From contig JANQHK010000029.1 of the NCBI GenBank assembly GCA_028282685.1, positions 1 through 64,000 on the forward strand: DNA of 64,000 bases. The letters run 5' to 3'. The stretch's first letter is position 1. The number at the start of each line of letters is the position of its first letter. The notes under the pieces were generated by a model that was given only the letters and a program-made list of their open reading frames with translations, had not been told where the DNA came from and made no database searches. This document shows positions 29,147 to 37,095 of the stretch, one piece after another. The DNA comes from Phycisphaeraceae bacterium. Its GTDB lineage: Bacteria; Planctomycetota; Phycisphaerae; Phycisphaerales; Zrk34. The translations under genes were made by a program, and so were the position numbers.

Positions 29147-29857
29147 TTACGCGGCGTTGCTCTTGGACTGGCGGCGTCGCCGACCGACGGTTCTCTGGTC
29201 GGCCTGCATGCGGCGATGCGGTTGTTCCTTCATCACCTGCACCAGTTCAAGCGGCGTCTTCGCCCATACATCAGCGCCGATTTCCTCGGCCAACCCGTCA
29301 GCCCGGTTGAACACACCCCCGCCGACGACGATCTGCAACTGCGGGCAGGTGCCCAGATCGTGCAGTTGGTCGATCAGCAGGCGAATCTCGGGCAGGTCGC
29401 TGGGGGCGGAGTAATAAAGCAGCAGCACGTCGGGCTGACGCTGGCCGATCTGTTCGATGATTTCATCGCGCGCCACGCCCCCGCCGGCGAACAGCAGGTC
29501 GAACCCGCCGGCTTCGAGCAGGTCGGCGGCCATCTGCGCGCCCAGGTCGTGTCGCTCCTGCGGGCCGGTGAACATGAGCACGCGTCGGCCGTTCGGCTCA
29601 CGACGCTCCAGGCGGAGCTGCATCTGATCGGTCAGCATGCGTAACAAGCGCGTGGCGTAGTTGTGGGCGAGTGTGGTGATCTGATCCTCGCGGTACATGC
29701 GGTCGATCAGTTCGCAGGCCGGCCAGAACAGTCGCTCGATGATCTGCTCGGACGGGGCGTCGGCCGAAAGGCACTCGTCGACAATCTCACGGGCCGCGGC
29801 GCGGTCGCCATTGATCAGGGTCTCGAAGAAACGTTCGATAAGAACTTGTTGGCTCAT
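29147..29857 (-). CDS. cobalamin-binding domain protein without DNA-binding domain
   Basis: Predicted cobalamin (B12) binder, 236 residues. The N-terminal about 90 residues form a helical cap of the B12-binding-2 type (IERFFETLINGDRAAAREIV, then WPACELIDRMYREDQITTLA). The C-terminal Rossmann-like domain has E-R-H-D-L-G (the lower-ligand motif E/D-x-H-x-x-G, His about 103), FAGGGVARDEIIEQIG and VVGGGVFNRADG. The W-x9-E-H cap motif of light-sensing CarH/LitR proteins is not present (helix reads IDRMYREDQITTLAHNY). There is no MerR DNA-binding domain, so it may be a partner of another regulator or a corrinoid carrier. An operator-like palindrome overlaps its promoter. Confidence 0.82.
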   Translation of the reverse strand: MSQQVLIERFFETLINGDRAAAREIVDECLSADAPSEQIIERLFWPACELIDRMYREDQITTLAHNYATRLLRMLTDQMQLRLERREPNGRRVLMFTGPQERHDLGAQMAADLLEAGGFDLLFAGGGVARDEIIEQIGQRQPDVLLLYYSAPSDLPEIRLLIDQLHDLGTCPQLQIVVGGGVFNRADGLAEEIGADVWAKTPLELVQVMKEQPHRRMQADQRTVGRRRRQSKSNAA

Positions 29858-30017
29858 ACCGGCCTTGCTCCTGGCAAAAAGAATCGGCGGCCGCCTCGCT
29901 CTTCCCTGACCTGGACGGCCCGACTTTTTCTCAGCCCGGCATCCTTTGCCCGGCTGGCCCGAAGTTGTTCACTGCTGACCCACGCAATGATCGGAAAGCG
30001 GGGCGAAATCCCTTTAC

Positions 30018-30055
30018 TATTTTTACCAGATTACCAAAATTGTCAATATTGGTAA
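30018..30055 (-). promoter_or_regulatory. promoter with operator-like palindrome, B12-binding gene
   Basis: Minus strand TTGACA (30041-30046, perfect) with AAAATA 17 bases on (30018-30023). A 25-base inverted repeat at 30031-30055 (arms TTACCAATATTG and CAATTTTGGTAA, 11 of 12 pairs match) covers the -35 box, and further GGTAA half-sites extend toward the -10. This suits a dimeric repressor binding over the promoter. Confidence 0.5.
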
Positions 30056-30127
30056 AATAAATAAAATTATAGGACAGGTGAACGGATAACCCACAGGGAG
30101 CCGCCTGCCTGAATTAAGTGCCTGCAC

Positions 30128-30156
30128 GAAGGAAGGAAGGAAGGAAGGAAGGAAGG
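30128..30156. repeat. GGAA tetranucleotide microsatellite
   Basis: Twenty-nine bases of uninterrupted GAAG/GGAA units, a little over seven copies, eight bases beyond the ubiE stop and about 80 bases upstream of the -35 box of the B12-binding gene. Perfect tetranucleotide runs of this length are prone to slippage. Confidence 0.9.
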
Positions 30157-30164
30157 TTCGCCTC

Positions 30165-30950
30165 TTACGCTGCCCGATAACCCAGGTAGATCACGGCGAT
30201 GCCGAATGTCTGCACGTGCATGGCCACATTCTGGAAACCGGCCCCGGTCATCGCGGCGGTGACCTGATCGCGATCAAGAAAGGTATCGACCGAACGGGGA
30301 AGGTAGCGGTAGGCCCCGGTGCGGTCCCGGGCGATCAGCGAAGCGGTGAGGGGCATGATGCGCCCGCAATACAGTTGATGCATCCAGCGCAAAAGACGGT
30401 TGCGCGGCGTGGAGAACTCCAGAATGCACAGTCGCCCACCCGGACGCAGCACGCGCGCAAACTCGGCCACGGCGGCTACCGGATCGGCCACGTTGCGAAT
30501 GCCGAAAGCGATCGAAACCACATCTACCGAGCGGTCGGGCAGCGGCAGGCGCATGGCATCGGCATCGACAAACAAAAGTCCTGAGCCCTGAGACTTCAGG
30601 CCTGAGGCACGGCGGGCTTTCTGCTGCGCCAGTGTCAGCATTTCGTGGGTGAAATCCAAGCCGATCACGCGGTGTGCCCCGGCGCGGGCGAAAGCCAGGG
30701 CCAGATCACCGGTGCCGCAGGCCGCGTCCGCCACGACATCGGAGGACTTGATCCGGCAAAGGGCGACCGCGCAACGGCGCCAGCGTTGATCCCGCCACAG
30801 CGAATGGATACGGTTGTTCAGATCGTAACTGCGGGCGATCGCGGCGAACATCTTCCGCACGCGCCGCGGCTTGTCGGCCACGGCATGCGGATCGGCCAGG
30901 TTGTCCCCGGCCCAGGCGGGCTCGTCCGAACGGTCAGGCATGATCGGCAT
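30165..30950 (-). CDS. ubiE: UbiE/MenG-type quinone methyltransferase
   Basis: SAM-dependent methyltransferase of ubiquinone/menaquinone synthesis. The product is 261 residues from ATG 30950; the open frame continues upstream but overlaps the divergent M48 gene. Landmarks: RVRKMFAAIARSYDLNNRIHSL, motif I VVADAACGTGDLALAFA (about 70-86), VIGLDFTHEMLTLAQQKA, motif II/III DADAMRLPLPDRSVDVV, IAFGIRNVADP and LRPGGRLCILEFSTPRN. The C-terminus has YRYLPRSVDTF and ends in the usual aromatic segment FGIAVIYLGYRA. In an organism with alternative complex III, which uses menaquinol in relatives, MenG function is likely. That is inferred. Confidence 0.9.
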   Translation of the reverse strand: MPIMPDRSDEPAWAGDNLADPHAVADKPRRVRKMFAAIARSYDLNNRIHSLWRDQRWRRCAVALCRIKSSDVVADAACGTGDLALAFARAGAHRVIGLDFTHEMLTLAQQKARRASGLKSQGSGLLFVDADAMRLPLPDRSVDVVSIAFGIRNVADPVAAVAEFARVLRPGGRLCILEFSTPRNRLLRWMHQLYCGRIMPLTASLIARDRTGAYRYLPRSVDTFLDRDQVTAAMTGAGFQNVAMHVQTFGIAVIYLGYRAA

Positions 30951-31007
30951 GATAGGTCGGCGGCGCGACGGTGAAAAACACAGGGCGAATCGCATCCCGA
31001 ACATCGC

Positions 31008-31013
31008 TATAAT
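31008..31013 (+). promoter_or_regulatory. -10 box of the M48 lipoprotein gene
   Basis: Perfect TATAAT 40 bases before the ATG. No convincing -35 box is found at 16-18 bases. Confidence 0.35.
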
Positions 31014-31052
31014 GACAACGATCATCATTCCACGAATGGGCGAGGAAAAATC

Positions 31053-31913
31053 ATGCATCACGCCAAACGATCGGCACACGGTTTTCTGCTTCTCATGGTC
31101 GGCTTGCTTTGGCTGGGAATGGCGGGCGGCTGCTCGACCAATCCCGCCACCGGCCGCAGCCAGCTTCTGCTCATCAGTGAAAAACAGGAAGTGGCGATGG
31201 GGCTGTCGGCCGAGCCGGGTCTGATCGATTCCTACGGGGGACCAGTGAAAGACGAGATCGTTCAGCAATACGTTAAAGGCATCGGGCAGAAGCTGGCCAG
31301 GCACAGTTGGCGCGACAACATGCCGTGGGATTTTCACGTGGTGGACTCGGCGGTGATCAACGCCTTCGCCCTGCCCGGCGGGAAAATATTCATCACGCGC
31401 GGTCTGATGGAAAAATTCAGCAACGAAGCGCAGTTGGCCGGTGTGCTGGGCCATGAGATCGGGCACGTCAGCGGGCGCCACCAGGCCGACCAGATCAGTC
31501 GCGCGATCGCGGTGAACGTCGGCGTGGCGGCGGCGGGGATCGCAACGGAAGAGAAGTGGGTCGGCATCATCGGCGGCGTCGGCGGCAACCTCTACCTGCT
31601 CAAGTACGGACGCGATCAGGAACTGGAATCCGATGACTTCGGCCTGAAGTACATGACCAAGGAGGGCTACGACCCCTCGGCGATGATCCGGGTGATGGAA
31701 ATTCTGCGCGAGGCCGGCGGCGGCAGCGGGATCGAAATGTTACGCACCCACCCGCTTCCCGACACGCGCATCGACGCCCTGAAGGATCAGATCAATACGC
31801 GGTACCCCCACACGCAAAACAATCCCCAATACCGCACCTTCCCCCAGCGGTACCAGGAAAAGGCGTTGAGTCGATTCAAGAAGCTGCCCGCACCGAAGCA
31901 CAATCCCAAATAA
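31053..31913 (+). CDS. M48-family zinc metalloprotease, lipoprotein
   Basis: Periplasmic or membrane-anchored quality-control protease resembling BepA/LoiP. The 286-residue product has a lipoprotein signal (FLLLMVGLLWLGMAGGC, Cys at 29), then NPATGRSQLLLISEKQEVAM, a hallmark of this family. The zinc site is AGVLGHEIGHVSGRH (HExxH about residues 131-140), with the third ligand in DQELESDDFGLKYM. It ends THPLPDTRIDALKDQIN (H/P-rich family motif). GAGGA precedes the start. It is followed by the SurA/PpiD-like gene, which has its own promoter; both act in envelope protein folding. Confidence 0.93.
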   Translation: MHHAKRSAHGFLLLMVGLLWLGMAGGCSTNPATGRSQLLLISEKQEVAMGLSAEPGLIDSYGGPVKDEIVQQYVKGIGQKLARHSWRDNMPWDFHVVDSAVINAFALPGGKIFITRGLMEKFSNEAQLAGVLGHEIGHVSGRHQADQISRAIAVNVGVAAAGIATEEKWVGIIGGVGGNLYLLKYGRDQELESDDFGLKYMTKEGYDPSAMIRVMEILREAGGGSGIEMLRTHPLPDTRIDALKDQINTRYPHTQNNPQYRTFPQRYQEKALSRFKKLPAPKHNPK

Positions 31914-31963
31914 TTGCGGATTTCGGATTGTCGAAGGCGGATTTGGGGGGGCTTACCGGGCGT

Positions 31964-31992
31964 TTGGTCCGGACCCTGCCAGCCATTATACT
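31964..31992 (+). promoter_or_regulatory. promoter of the SurA/PpiD-like gene
   Basis: TTGGTC (31964-31969), 17-base spacer, TATACT (31987-31992), 35 bases before the ATG at 32028. Confidence 0.55.
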
Positions 31993-32027
31993 GTTCGGTC
32001 TTTGCCAACCAGGGAGCCCGGACAACG

Positions 32028-33962
32028 ATGTTCAAGTTCTTCTACAAATACAACAAGATCATTCTGGCGGTGGGCGGATCGATCCTGATGGTGCTGTTCC
32101 TGCTGCCCTCGGCCACGAACCTGTTCCAGCCAGGCCGAGACGATATGTCGGTGGGGACGCTGGGCGGCCGGGATTTGACGCTGGCCGATGTGGACCGGGC
32201 CGACGCCGAGGTCCAGTTGCTGACCGATCTGGGCCTTCAGGTTCCGGTGGGCCGGGAAAACACCGGGGTGCACTGGCTGTTGATGTTGGAAGAAGCGCGT
32301 CGTCAGGGCTTGTACGGCAGCCGCGCCGCATCGGAACAGATCATCGATCAGTTCCAGGTCAGCCCGGCCAGATTGAACGCCGTTCACAAGCGTTATCGCA
32401 TCACGGACGAGACGCTGTACGCGTCGTTGAATCATTACGGTATGGTCCTGCAACTGTGGAACCTGACGATGGGCCAGAGCCGCATCAGCGAACCGCGCGT
32501 GCGCCATCTGGCGCGCGATCTGATCAGTACCGTGACGGTGCGTGTCCTGGCGGTGCCGGCGGACCTGCTGGCCGAGGACATGGAAACGCCCGCCGACGAG
32601 CAACTGCAAAAGCATTTCGAGACCAACCGGGCCGACATCCCCGGCAGCAGCAAGCCGTACGGTTTCGGTTATCGTCTGCCCGACGCGGTGAAGCTGGAGT
32701 ACCTGCGTTTTCCGCTGGAGCGGATCAAGGAATCGATTCAGATCACGGACGTCGACGCCAACGATTACTACCTCAACCACCCCGGCCAATTTTTACCCGA
32801 GCCGGAAGAAACGGAAGACGAATCGGCGGACGCATCGCCCACGCCCGATCCCACCAAGCCGCTGCCGTACACCGAGGTGCGGGCCAAGGCGTTTGAACTG
32901 GCGACCACGGAAAAGGCCGAGGCGCTGCGTGAGCGGATGGTCAAGTTCGCTTCGGGCCTGTTGGGTGAGAAGGAAATGAAACTGCCGCGGGATGGCGAAA
33001 CCGGCTATCTGAAACTGCCCGGCGGTTTTCTGCCGTACGAACTGGAAGTCGTGGCCGAGGCCGTTCAAAAGGAATTCGGCGTTCTGCCGGACATCGAGCG
33101 ATACGACGAAAAGTGGCTGAAAGTGCCGCAGGGCATTACGGGGATGCCGGACATCGGCGATGCGACATTGACCGTCGGTTCGGGCTCGGCCGCGCAATCG
33201 TATCCGCTGTGGTATTACCTCGCCTCCGTCCGCGAGCTGAATCCGGCCACGGACCATCCGCTGCTGTCGCTGCGATTGCAAACGAAGGCGGCGGGCCGAC
33301 CGATAACCGACGCCTCGGGCGATGGATACATCGTCCGGGTGCTCGACGCCGAACCGTCGGGCGTGCCCGCCTCACTGGACCAGGTGCGCGAGACGGTGAT
33401 TCGCGATGCCAAGCAACTTGCGGCCTACAACAAGCTGGCCGAGAGTATGGGTGACTGGCTGTCGGCGGCGCAGCGCGACGGGCTCGATGCACTGGCCAAA
33501 AACCGCAGCGAACGGTACGAAACCGGGATGTCGCCGATGGCCATCCGCCCCTTCCAGCGCCGGACCATCGATTACCAGAGCGGACGGATCTTGGTTCCCT
33601 CCCTGCCGCGCATCGGCCAGTCCGAACTCTTCGTCGATCGCGTGTTTGAGCAGGCGAAGTCCCTCGATAAAATCGGCGACCCCGCATCGGAATCCGACGA
33701 GGCCTATTTCGTTGTCAGTCTCGATTCCCAGTTGACACATTACATCATTCACCTGAAGAACTACAAGGCGCCGACGCGTCAGGAATACGAGCAGATGAAG
33801 TTTATCGCCGGCATCCTGATCCAGCGGATGGAGGCGGCGCAAGCGATGACCGGCGCTCACCCGTTCAGCATGGAAGCACTGGCGAAGCGCGTCGGCTACG
33901 TCACGCTCGAGCACGAACAAACCGAGGGCAAAAACGACAAGGAAGACGAACCGGCCGCATGA
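32028..33962 (+). CDS. membrane-anchored SurA/PpiD-like folding factor
   Basis: The product is 644 residues from ATG 32028 (AGGGAG site). A single N-terminal anchor (YNKIILAVGGSILMVLFLLP, about 8-27) leaves the rest in the periplasm, as in PpiD. Residues about 45-160 look like a SurA-N-type helical chaperone region (LGGRDLTLADVDRADAEV, then a conserved-looking H-W-L-L-M-L-E-E-A segment). A charged middle and a C-terminal helical region (QVRETVIRDAKQLAAYNKLA) follow. A clear parvulin active site was not found. So the isomerase label is uncertain and a chaperone or assembly role is more cautious. It follows an M48 protease gene of the same compartment. Confidence 0.65.
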   Translation: MFKFFYKYNKIILAVGGSILMVLFLLPSATNLFQPGRDDMSVGTLGGRDLTLADVDRADAEVQLLTDLGLQVPVGRENTGVHWLLMLEEARRQGLYGSRAASEQIIDQFQVSPARLNAVHKRYRITDETLYASLNHYGMVLQLWNLTMGQSRISEPRVRHLARDLISTVTVRVLAVPADLLAEDMETPADEQLQKHFETNRADIPGSSKPYGFGYRLPDAVKLEYLRFPLERIKESIQITDVDANDYYLNHPGQFLPEPEETEDESADASPTPDPTKPLPYTEVRAKAFELATTEKAEALRERMVKFASGLLGEKEMKLPRDGETGYLKLPGGFLPYELEVVAEAVQKEFGVLPDIERYDEKWLKVPQGITGMPDIGDATLTVGSGSAAQSYPLWYYLASVRELNPATDHPLLSLRLQTKAAGRPITDASGDGYIVRVLDAEPSGVPASLDQVRETVIRDAKQLAAYNKLAESMGDWLSAAQRDGLDALAKNRSERYETGMSPMAIRPFQRRTIDYQSGRILVPSLPRIGQSELFVDRVFEQAKSLDKIGDPASESDEAYFVVSLDSQLTHYIIHLKNYKAPTRQEYEQMKFIAGILIQRMEAAQAMTGAHPFSMEALAKRVGYVTLEHEQTEGKNDKEDEPAA

Positions 33963-34007
33963 AGCGTTTTCTTTCACCACGTTCCGACCGGAGCGACGAT
34001 AGTGCTT

Positions 34008-34133
34008 CACCGCTGAGGCGCCGAAACAAAGGGAAAGTGGATTTGACGGGATGAACCGGATGTATTGAGACGAACTGTTTTGTTCTGTTCATCCTTTCCA
34101 TGTTTTTCCGCGTCTTTGTGTCCCCGGGGCTCA
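34008..34133. repeat. degenerate intergenic repeat
   Basis: Contains fragments typical of scattered intergenic repeats: CACCGCTGAGGCGCCGAAAC on the left, CCGCGTCTTTGTGTC on the right, and an inner pair GGGATGAACCGGATG / TTCATCCTTTCCATG with partial inverted similarity. It fills most of the gap between the SurA/PpiD-like gene and the tRNA-binding gene. No frame in it looks coding. Confidence 0.4.
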
Positions 34134-34144
34134 CTTCTGATATT

Positions 34145-34558
34145 TCAACCCACCGTCGAACCCGGCGGGACCGGCCGATCCACATTCAACAGGATCACGT
34201 CCTTGAGTTGCGGTTCCGAAGCAGCAGCAGGTGATTCACCGTCCGCATCTTCCAATTCGACCGGCGGCGGGGTTTCCAGGTGGCTGGCCGCAAGCAGCAT
34301 GCCGTTCGACTCCTCCCCGCGAATCTTGCGCGGCGCCAGGTTCGCCACCACGATGATCTGCCGTCCGACCAGCGCCTGCGGATCGTAGAACTGGCGGACG
34401 CCGGCGCAAATCTGTCTGCGTCCCAACTCGCCGAGGTCGAGTTGCAGCTTCAGCAGGCGGTCGGCGTTGGGGTGGGGCTCGGCCTCGAGCACCGTCGCCA
34501 CGCGCAGGTCCAGTTTAAGAAAATCGTCAAAGGTGATCTGGTCTTTCAGAGGGGGCAT
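34145..34558 (-). CDS. tRNA-binding OB-fold protein (MetG C-terminal/CsaA-like)
   Basis: Stand-alone version of the tRNA-binding domain found at the C-terminus of methionyl-tRNA synthetase. The product is 137 residues from ATG 34558, with AAGGAA before the ATG. It has [65 protein letters not shown] and [11 protein letters not shown], the complete OB-fold motif series. A tail of about 25 acidic residues precedes a final strand ([15 protein letters not shown]). It could act as a MetRS subunit or as a CsaA-like chaperone; metG is not in the window. Divergent from trpB. Confidence 0.88.
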   Translation of the reverse strand: MPPLKDQITFDDFLKLDLRVATVLEAEPHPNADRLLKLQLDLGELGRRQICAGVRQFYDPQALVGRQIIVVANLAPRKIRGEESNGMLLAASHLETPPPVELEDADGESPAAASEPQLKDVILLNVDRPVPPGSTVG

Positions 34559-34691
34559 GGGTGATTCCTTTTCCAAAAAGTGCATCCTAGCAGACCTTAA
34601 CCCAACCATCAGAAAAGTGGTTCCCCGTGTCCGACTTTTTCATTACAATCGGACCTCCCGACATCTGCAAGGCCTTCGGAGATACGTTAGC

Positions 34692-36062
34692 ATGGAAAAT
34701 CACCGTTTTATTCTTCAGCCGTCCGACATTCCCCATGCCTGGTACAACCTCGCGGCCGATTTGCCGCAGCCGATCCCGCCCCACTGCCATCCGGCCACGG
34801 GCGATCCGGTCGGCCCCGATGACATGAGGCCGATCTTCCCCGACGCGCTGATCATGCAGGAGGTGAGCACGGAGAAGTGGATCGAGATTCCCGACGCCGT
34901 GCGTGAGAAGCTGGCGATCTGGCGACCGGCGCCGCTGGTCCGCGCGGTGCAACTTGAAAAGCACCTGGGCACCCCGGCTCGCATCTACTACAAAAACGAG
35001 TCGGTCTCCCCGGCCGGTTCGCACAAGCCCAACACCGCCGTCGCCCAGGCCTACTACAACAAGGAGGCCGGCATCGAGCGCATCGCCACCGAAACCGGCG
35101 CCGGGCAGTGGGGCTCCTCGTTGGCCTTTGCCTGCGATCTGTTCGACCTGCAATGCAAGGTCTATATGGTCAAGGTCTCCTATCACCAGAAACCCTACCG
35201 CCGATCGCTGATGAACCTGTGGGGAGCCGAGTGCATCCCCAGCCCATCGACCGATACCCAGGCCGGCCGTGCCATCCTCGAAAAGAATCCGGAAACCACC
35301 GGCTCGCTCGGCATCTCAATCAGCGAAGCCGTGGAGGACGCCGCCACGCACGACAACACCAACTACGCGCTCGGTTCCGTGCTCAATCACGTCTGCACGC
35401 ACCAGACCGTCATCGGTCTGGAGTTGAAGAAGCAGATGGCGCTGGCCGAGGACGCGCCGGACATCCTCATCGGTTGCGCCGGGGGCGGCTCGAACATGGC
35501 CGGACTGCTCTTTCCCTACGTCAAGGACACGATGGACGGGCACGGCCCACGACTGATCGCAGTCGAACCAACCGCCTGCCCAACGCTGACGCGCGGCAAA
35601 TACGCCTACGACTTCGGCGATTGCATCGGCATGGCGCCGCTGGCCTGCATGTACACCCTCGGCCACAGCTTCGTGCCCTCGGGCATCCACGCCGGCGGCC
35701 TGCGCTATCACGGCATGGCCCCCGCCGTCTCCATGCTGCACAAAATGGGCGTGCTGGAAGCGCAGGCGTTTCACCAGAAAGAAACCTTCGAGGCCGGCGT
35801 CCTCTTCGCTCGCACCGAAGGCATCTGCCCCGCTCCGGAAACCAACCACGCCATCCGCTGCGCCATCGTCGAAGCGCTCAAATGCAAAGAAACCGGCGAA
35901 GCCAAATGTATCGTCTTCAACTTCTCCGGGCACGGCCACTTCGACCTGCTCAGCTACGACAAGTACCTGGCCGAGGAATTGGAAGATTACGAACTGCCGC
36001 AGGAATGGATCGAGCGCTCCCTGGCCGAACTGCCGAAGTCGAACATTCCTGTCCCGGTGTAA
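34692..36062 (+). CDS. trpB: tryptophan synthase beta-like protein, TrpB2 type
   Basis: PLP enzyme joining indole and serine. The 456-residue product is of the TrpB2 group: [20 protein letters not shown], the PLP lysine in [18 protein letters not shown] (Lys about 113), [32 protein letters not shown] (phosphate loop) and the long C-terminal region with [11 protein letters not shown]. TrpB2 enzymes are longer than TrpB1 (about 400) and often do not pair with TrpA; no trpA is nearby. The start ATG 34692 has GGAG 12 bases upstream, a long spacing. No Trp-codon leader is present. A hairpin shared with moxR and a strong terminator follow. Confidence 0.93.
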   Translation: MENHRFILQPSDIPHAWYNLAADLPQPIPPHCHPATGDPVGPDDMRPIFPDALIMQEVSTEKWIEIPDAVREKLAIWRPAPLVRAVQLEKHLGTPARIYYKNESVSPAGSHKPNTAVAQAYYNKEAGIERIATETGAGQWGSSLAFACDLFDLQCKVYMVKVSYHQKPYRRSLMNLWGAECIPSPSTDTQAGRAILEKNPETTGSLGISISEAVEDAATHDNTNYALGSVLNHVCTHQTVIGLELKKQMALAEDAPDILIGCAGGGSNMAGLLFPYVKDTMDGHGPRLIAVEPTACPTLTRGKYAYDFGDCIGMAPLACMYTLGHSFVPSGIHAGGLRYHGMAPAVSMLHKMGVLEAQAFHQKETFEAGVLFARTEGICPAPETNHAIRCAIVEALKCKETGEAKCIVFNFSGHGHFDLLSYDKYLAEELEDYELPQEWIERSLAELPKSNIPVPV

Positions 36063-36073
36063 GTGAATGTTTC

Positions 36074-36095
36074 GCGGTCGATCGAAGATCGACGC
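36074..36095 (+). other. 3' hairpin of trpB, also found after moxR
   Basis: GCGGTCGATC, GA, AGATCGACGC, 11 bases after the trpB stop. It differs from the moxR element by two compensating substitutions (T-A pair there, C-G pair here). A true terminator follows 20 bases later, so termination is unlikely to be its only role here. Confidence 0.55.
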
Positions 36096-36114
36096 GATAG
36101 ATCGTTTACAACAC

Positions 36115-36142
36115 AACCCCCGCCTTACGGCGGGGGTTGTTT
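36115..36142 (+). terminator. Rho-independent terminator of trpB
   Basis: Ten-bp perfect stem AACCCCCGCC / GGCGGGGGTT with loop TTAC, followed by GTTT. Confidence 0.85.
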
Positions 36143-36251
36143 ACAGACTCCCTGATCTCAAGGCATTCTCGCAACAGGTCGGCCCCAGGCCGGGCGTCAT
36201 CGGTCAGGTGCAAAGCAACAGACCGATGCTTTCCTCCATAATCACGCATCG

Positions 36252-36287
36252 CACGGGTCTGCTTTCGGCCGACCCGTGGCGCCCCCA
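36252..36287. repeat. two-hairpin palindromic repeat, half copy E
   Basis: Only the right-hand hairpin of the family: CACGGGTC ... GACCCGTG (36252-36259 with 36271-36278) ending GGCGCCCC, with the inner TTTCGG also seen in copies A, C and D. The left half is missing or unrecognisable. Confidence 0.5.
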
Positions 36288-36298
36288 GGCCCTTGGCC

Positions 36299-37021
36299 CT
36301 AGACCCGGATTCCCATCGCCTTCTCGTAGCGTTCGGCGACATCCTTCCAGTTCACCACGTTCCACCAGGCCTTGATGTAATCGCCCCGGCGGTTCTGGTA
36401 CTTGATGTAGTAGGCGTGCTCCCAGACATCGAGCATCAACAACGGCACCGCGCCCACGGCAATCAAATCCTGCTGGTTCATCAGCGTCAACACCAGCAAC
36501 CGTTGCAGGTAGGGATTGAACGCCAATACGCCCCAGCCGTTGCCCTCGACCTTTGCCGCCGCGGCGGAAAAGTGCGCGCGGAAGGCATCGACCGAGCCAA
36601 ACTCCTGCTTCAGCGCCTTGGCGAGCGTGCCGGAGGGATCCCCTCCACCGTCCGGGCTCATGTTCTTCCAGAAGACCGAATGATTGACATAACCACCGAG
36701 GTGAAAGGCGAGCTTGCGTTCGAGTTTCTGGATGTCGGCGTAGTCGCCGGACGCGCGCGCCTGTTCCAGCGCACCCAGTGCCGCATTCAAGCCCTTCGTG
36801 TAGCCGGCGTGGTGTTTGCCGTGGTGGATTGTCATCGTCTGTTTGTCGATGTACGGCTCCAGCGCATCGTAATCGTAAGGCAGCGGCGGCAGCTCGTACG
36901 CACCGGGATGATGCGGCAGGCCGCAACCGGCCTCGACCGGTTCCGTTGCGGGACCGAACAATGCCAATCCCCCCGCCGTCACGGCGCTACCGGTGAGAAA
37001 TCCACGTCGGTTTATCGTCAT
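36299..37021 (-). CDS. sodA: superoxide dismutase (Fe/Mn), Tat-exported
   Basis: Dismutates superoxide. The 240-residue product starts with a twin-arginine signal (NRRGFLTGSAVTAGGLALFG), so it should act outside the cytoplasm, unlike most Fe/Mn enzymes. The enzyme domain has YELPPLPYDYDALEPYID, ligand His in MTIHHGKHHAGY, second His in GGYVNHSVFWKNM, and Asp/His in LLMLDVWEHAYYIKYQNRR. All four metal ligands are present. Fe or Mn preference cannot be told with confidence. It is a single gene, transcribed toward trpB, and its 3' end meets repeat copy E. Confidence 0.94.
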   Translation of the reverse strand: MTINRRGFLTGSAVTAGGLALFGPATEPVEAGCGLPHHPGAYELPPLPYDYDALEPYIDKQTMTIHHGKHHAGYTKGLNAALGALEQARASGDYADIQKLERKLAFHLGGYVNHSVFWKNMSPDGGGDPSGTLAKALKQEFGSVDAFRAHFSAAAAKVEGNGWGVLAFNPYLQRLLVLTLMNQQDLIAVGAVPLLMLDVWEHAYYIKYQNRRGDYIKAWWNVVNWKDVAERYEKAMGIRV

Positions 37022-37095
37022 AATCGTTCTCCTTGGACGATGGTTGAGTCATCGTAGGAGCGGCGTTGAAGTGAAATCAAACCGGATACGGCAGA

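Larger units (their letters stand above)
29858..30164. other. intergenic region upstream of the B12-binding gene
   Basis: About 307 bases without a gene. From the B12 gene outward: a GC-rich leader with possible hairpins (29880-29990), then an AT-rich stretch (30010-30075) with promoter and palindrome, then a GGAA microsatellite (30128-30156) next to the end of ubiE. The leader was compared by eye with cobalamin and c-di-GMP riboswitch landmarks and matched neither. Confidence 0.7.

Noticed and set aside
29870-30010. Cobalamin or c-di-GMP riboswitch before the B12-binding gene
   Set aside because: The leader has GC-rich hairpins (GCCGGGC ... GCCGGGC) but lacks the conserved core sequences of either class by eye; a covariance search would be needed.
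30128-30156. CRISPR-like repeat
   Set aside because: It is a simple tetranucleotide run with no spacers. No spaced direct repeats of 25-40 bases were found anywhere in the window.
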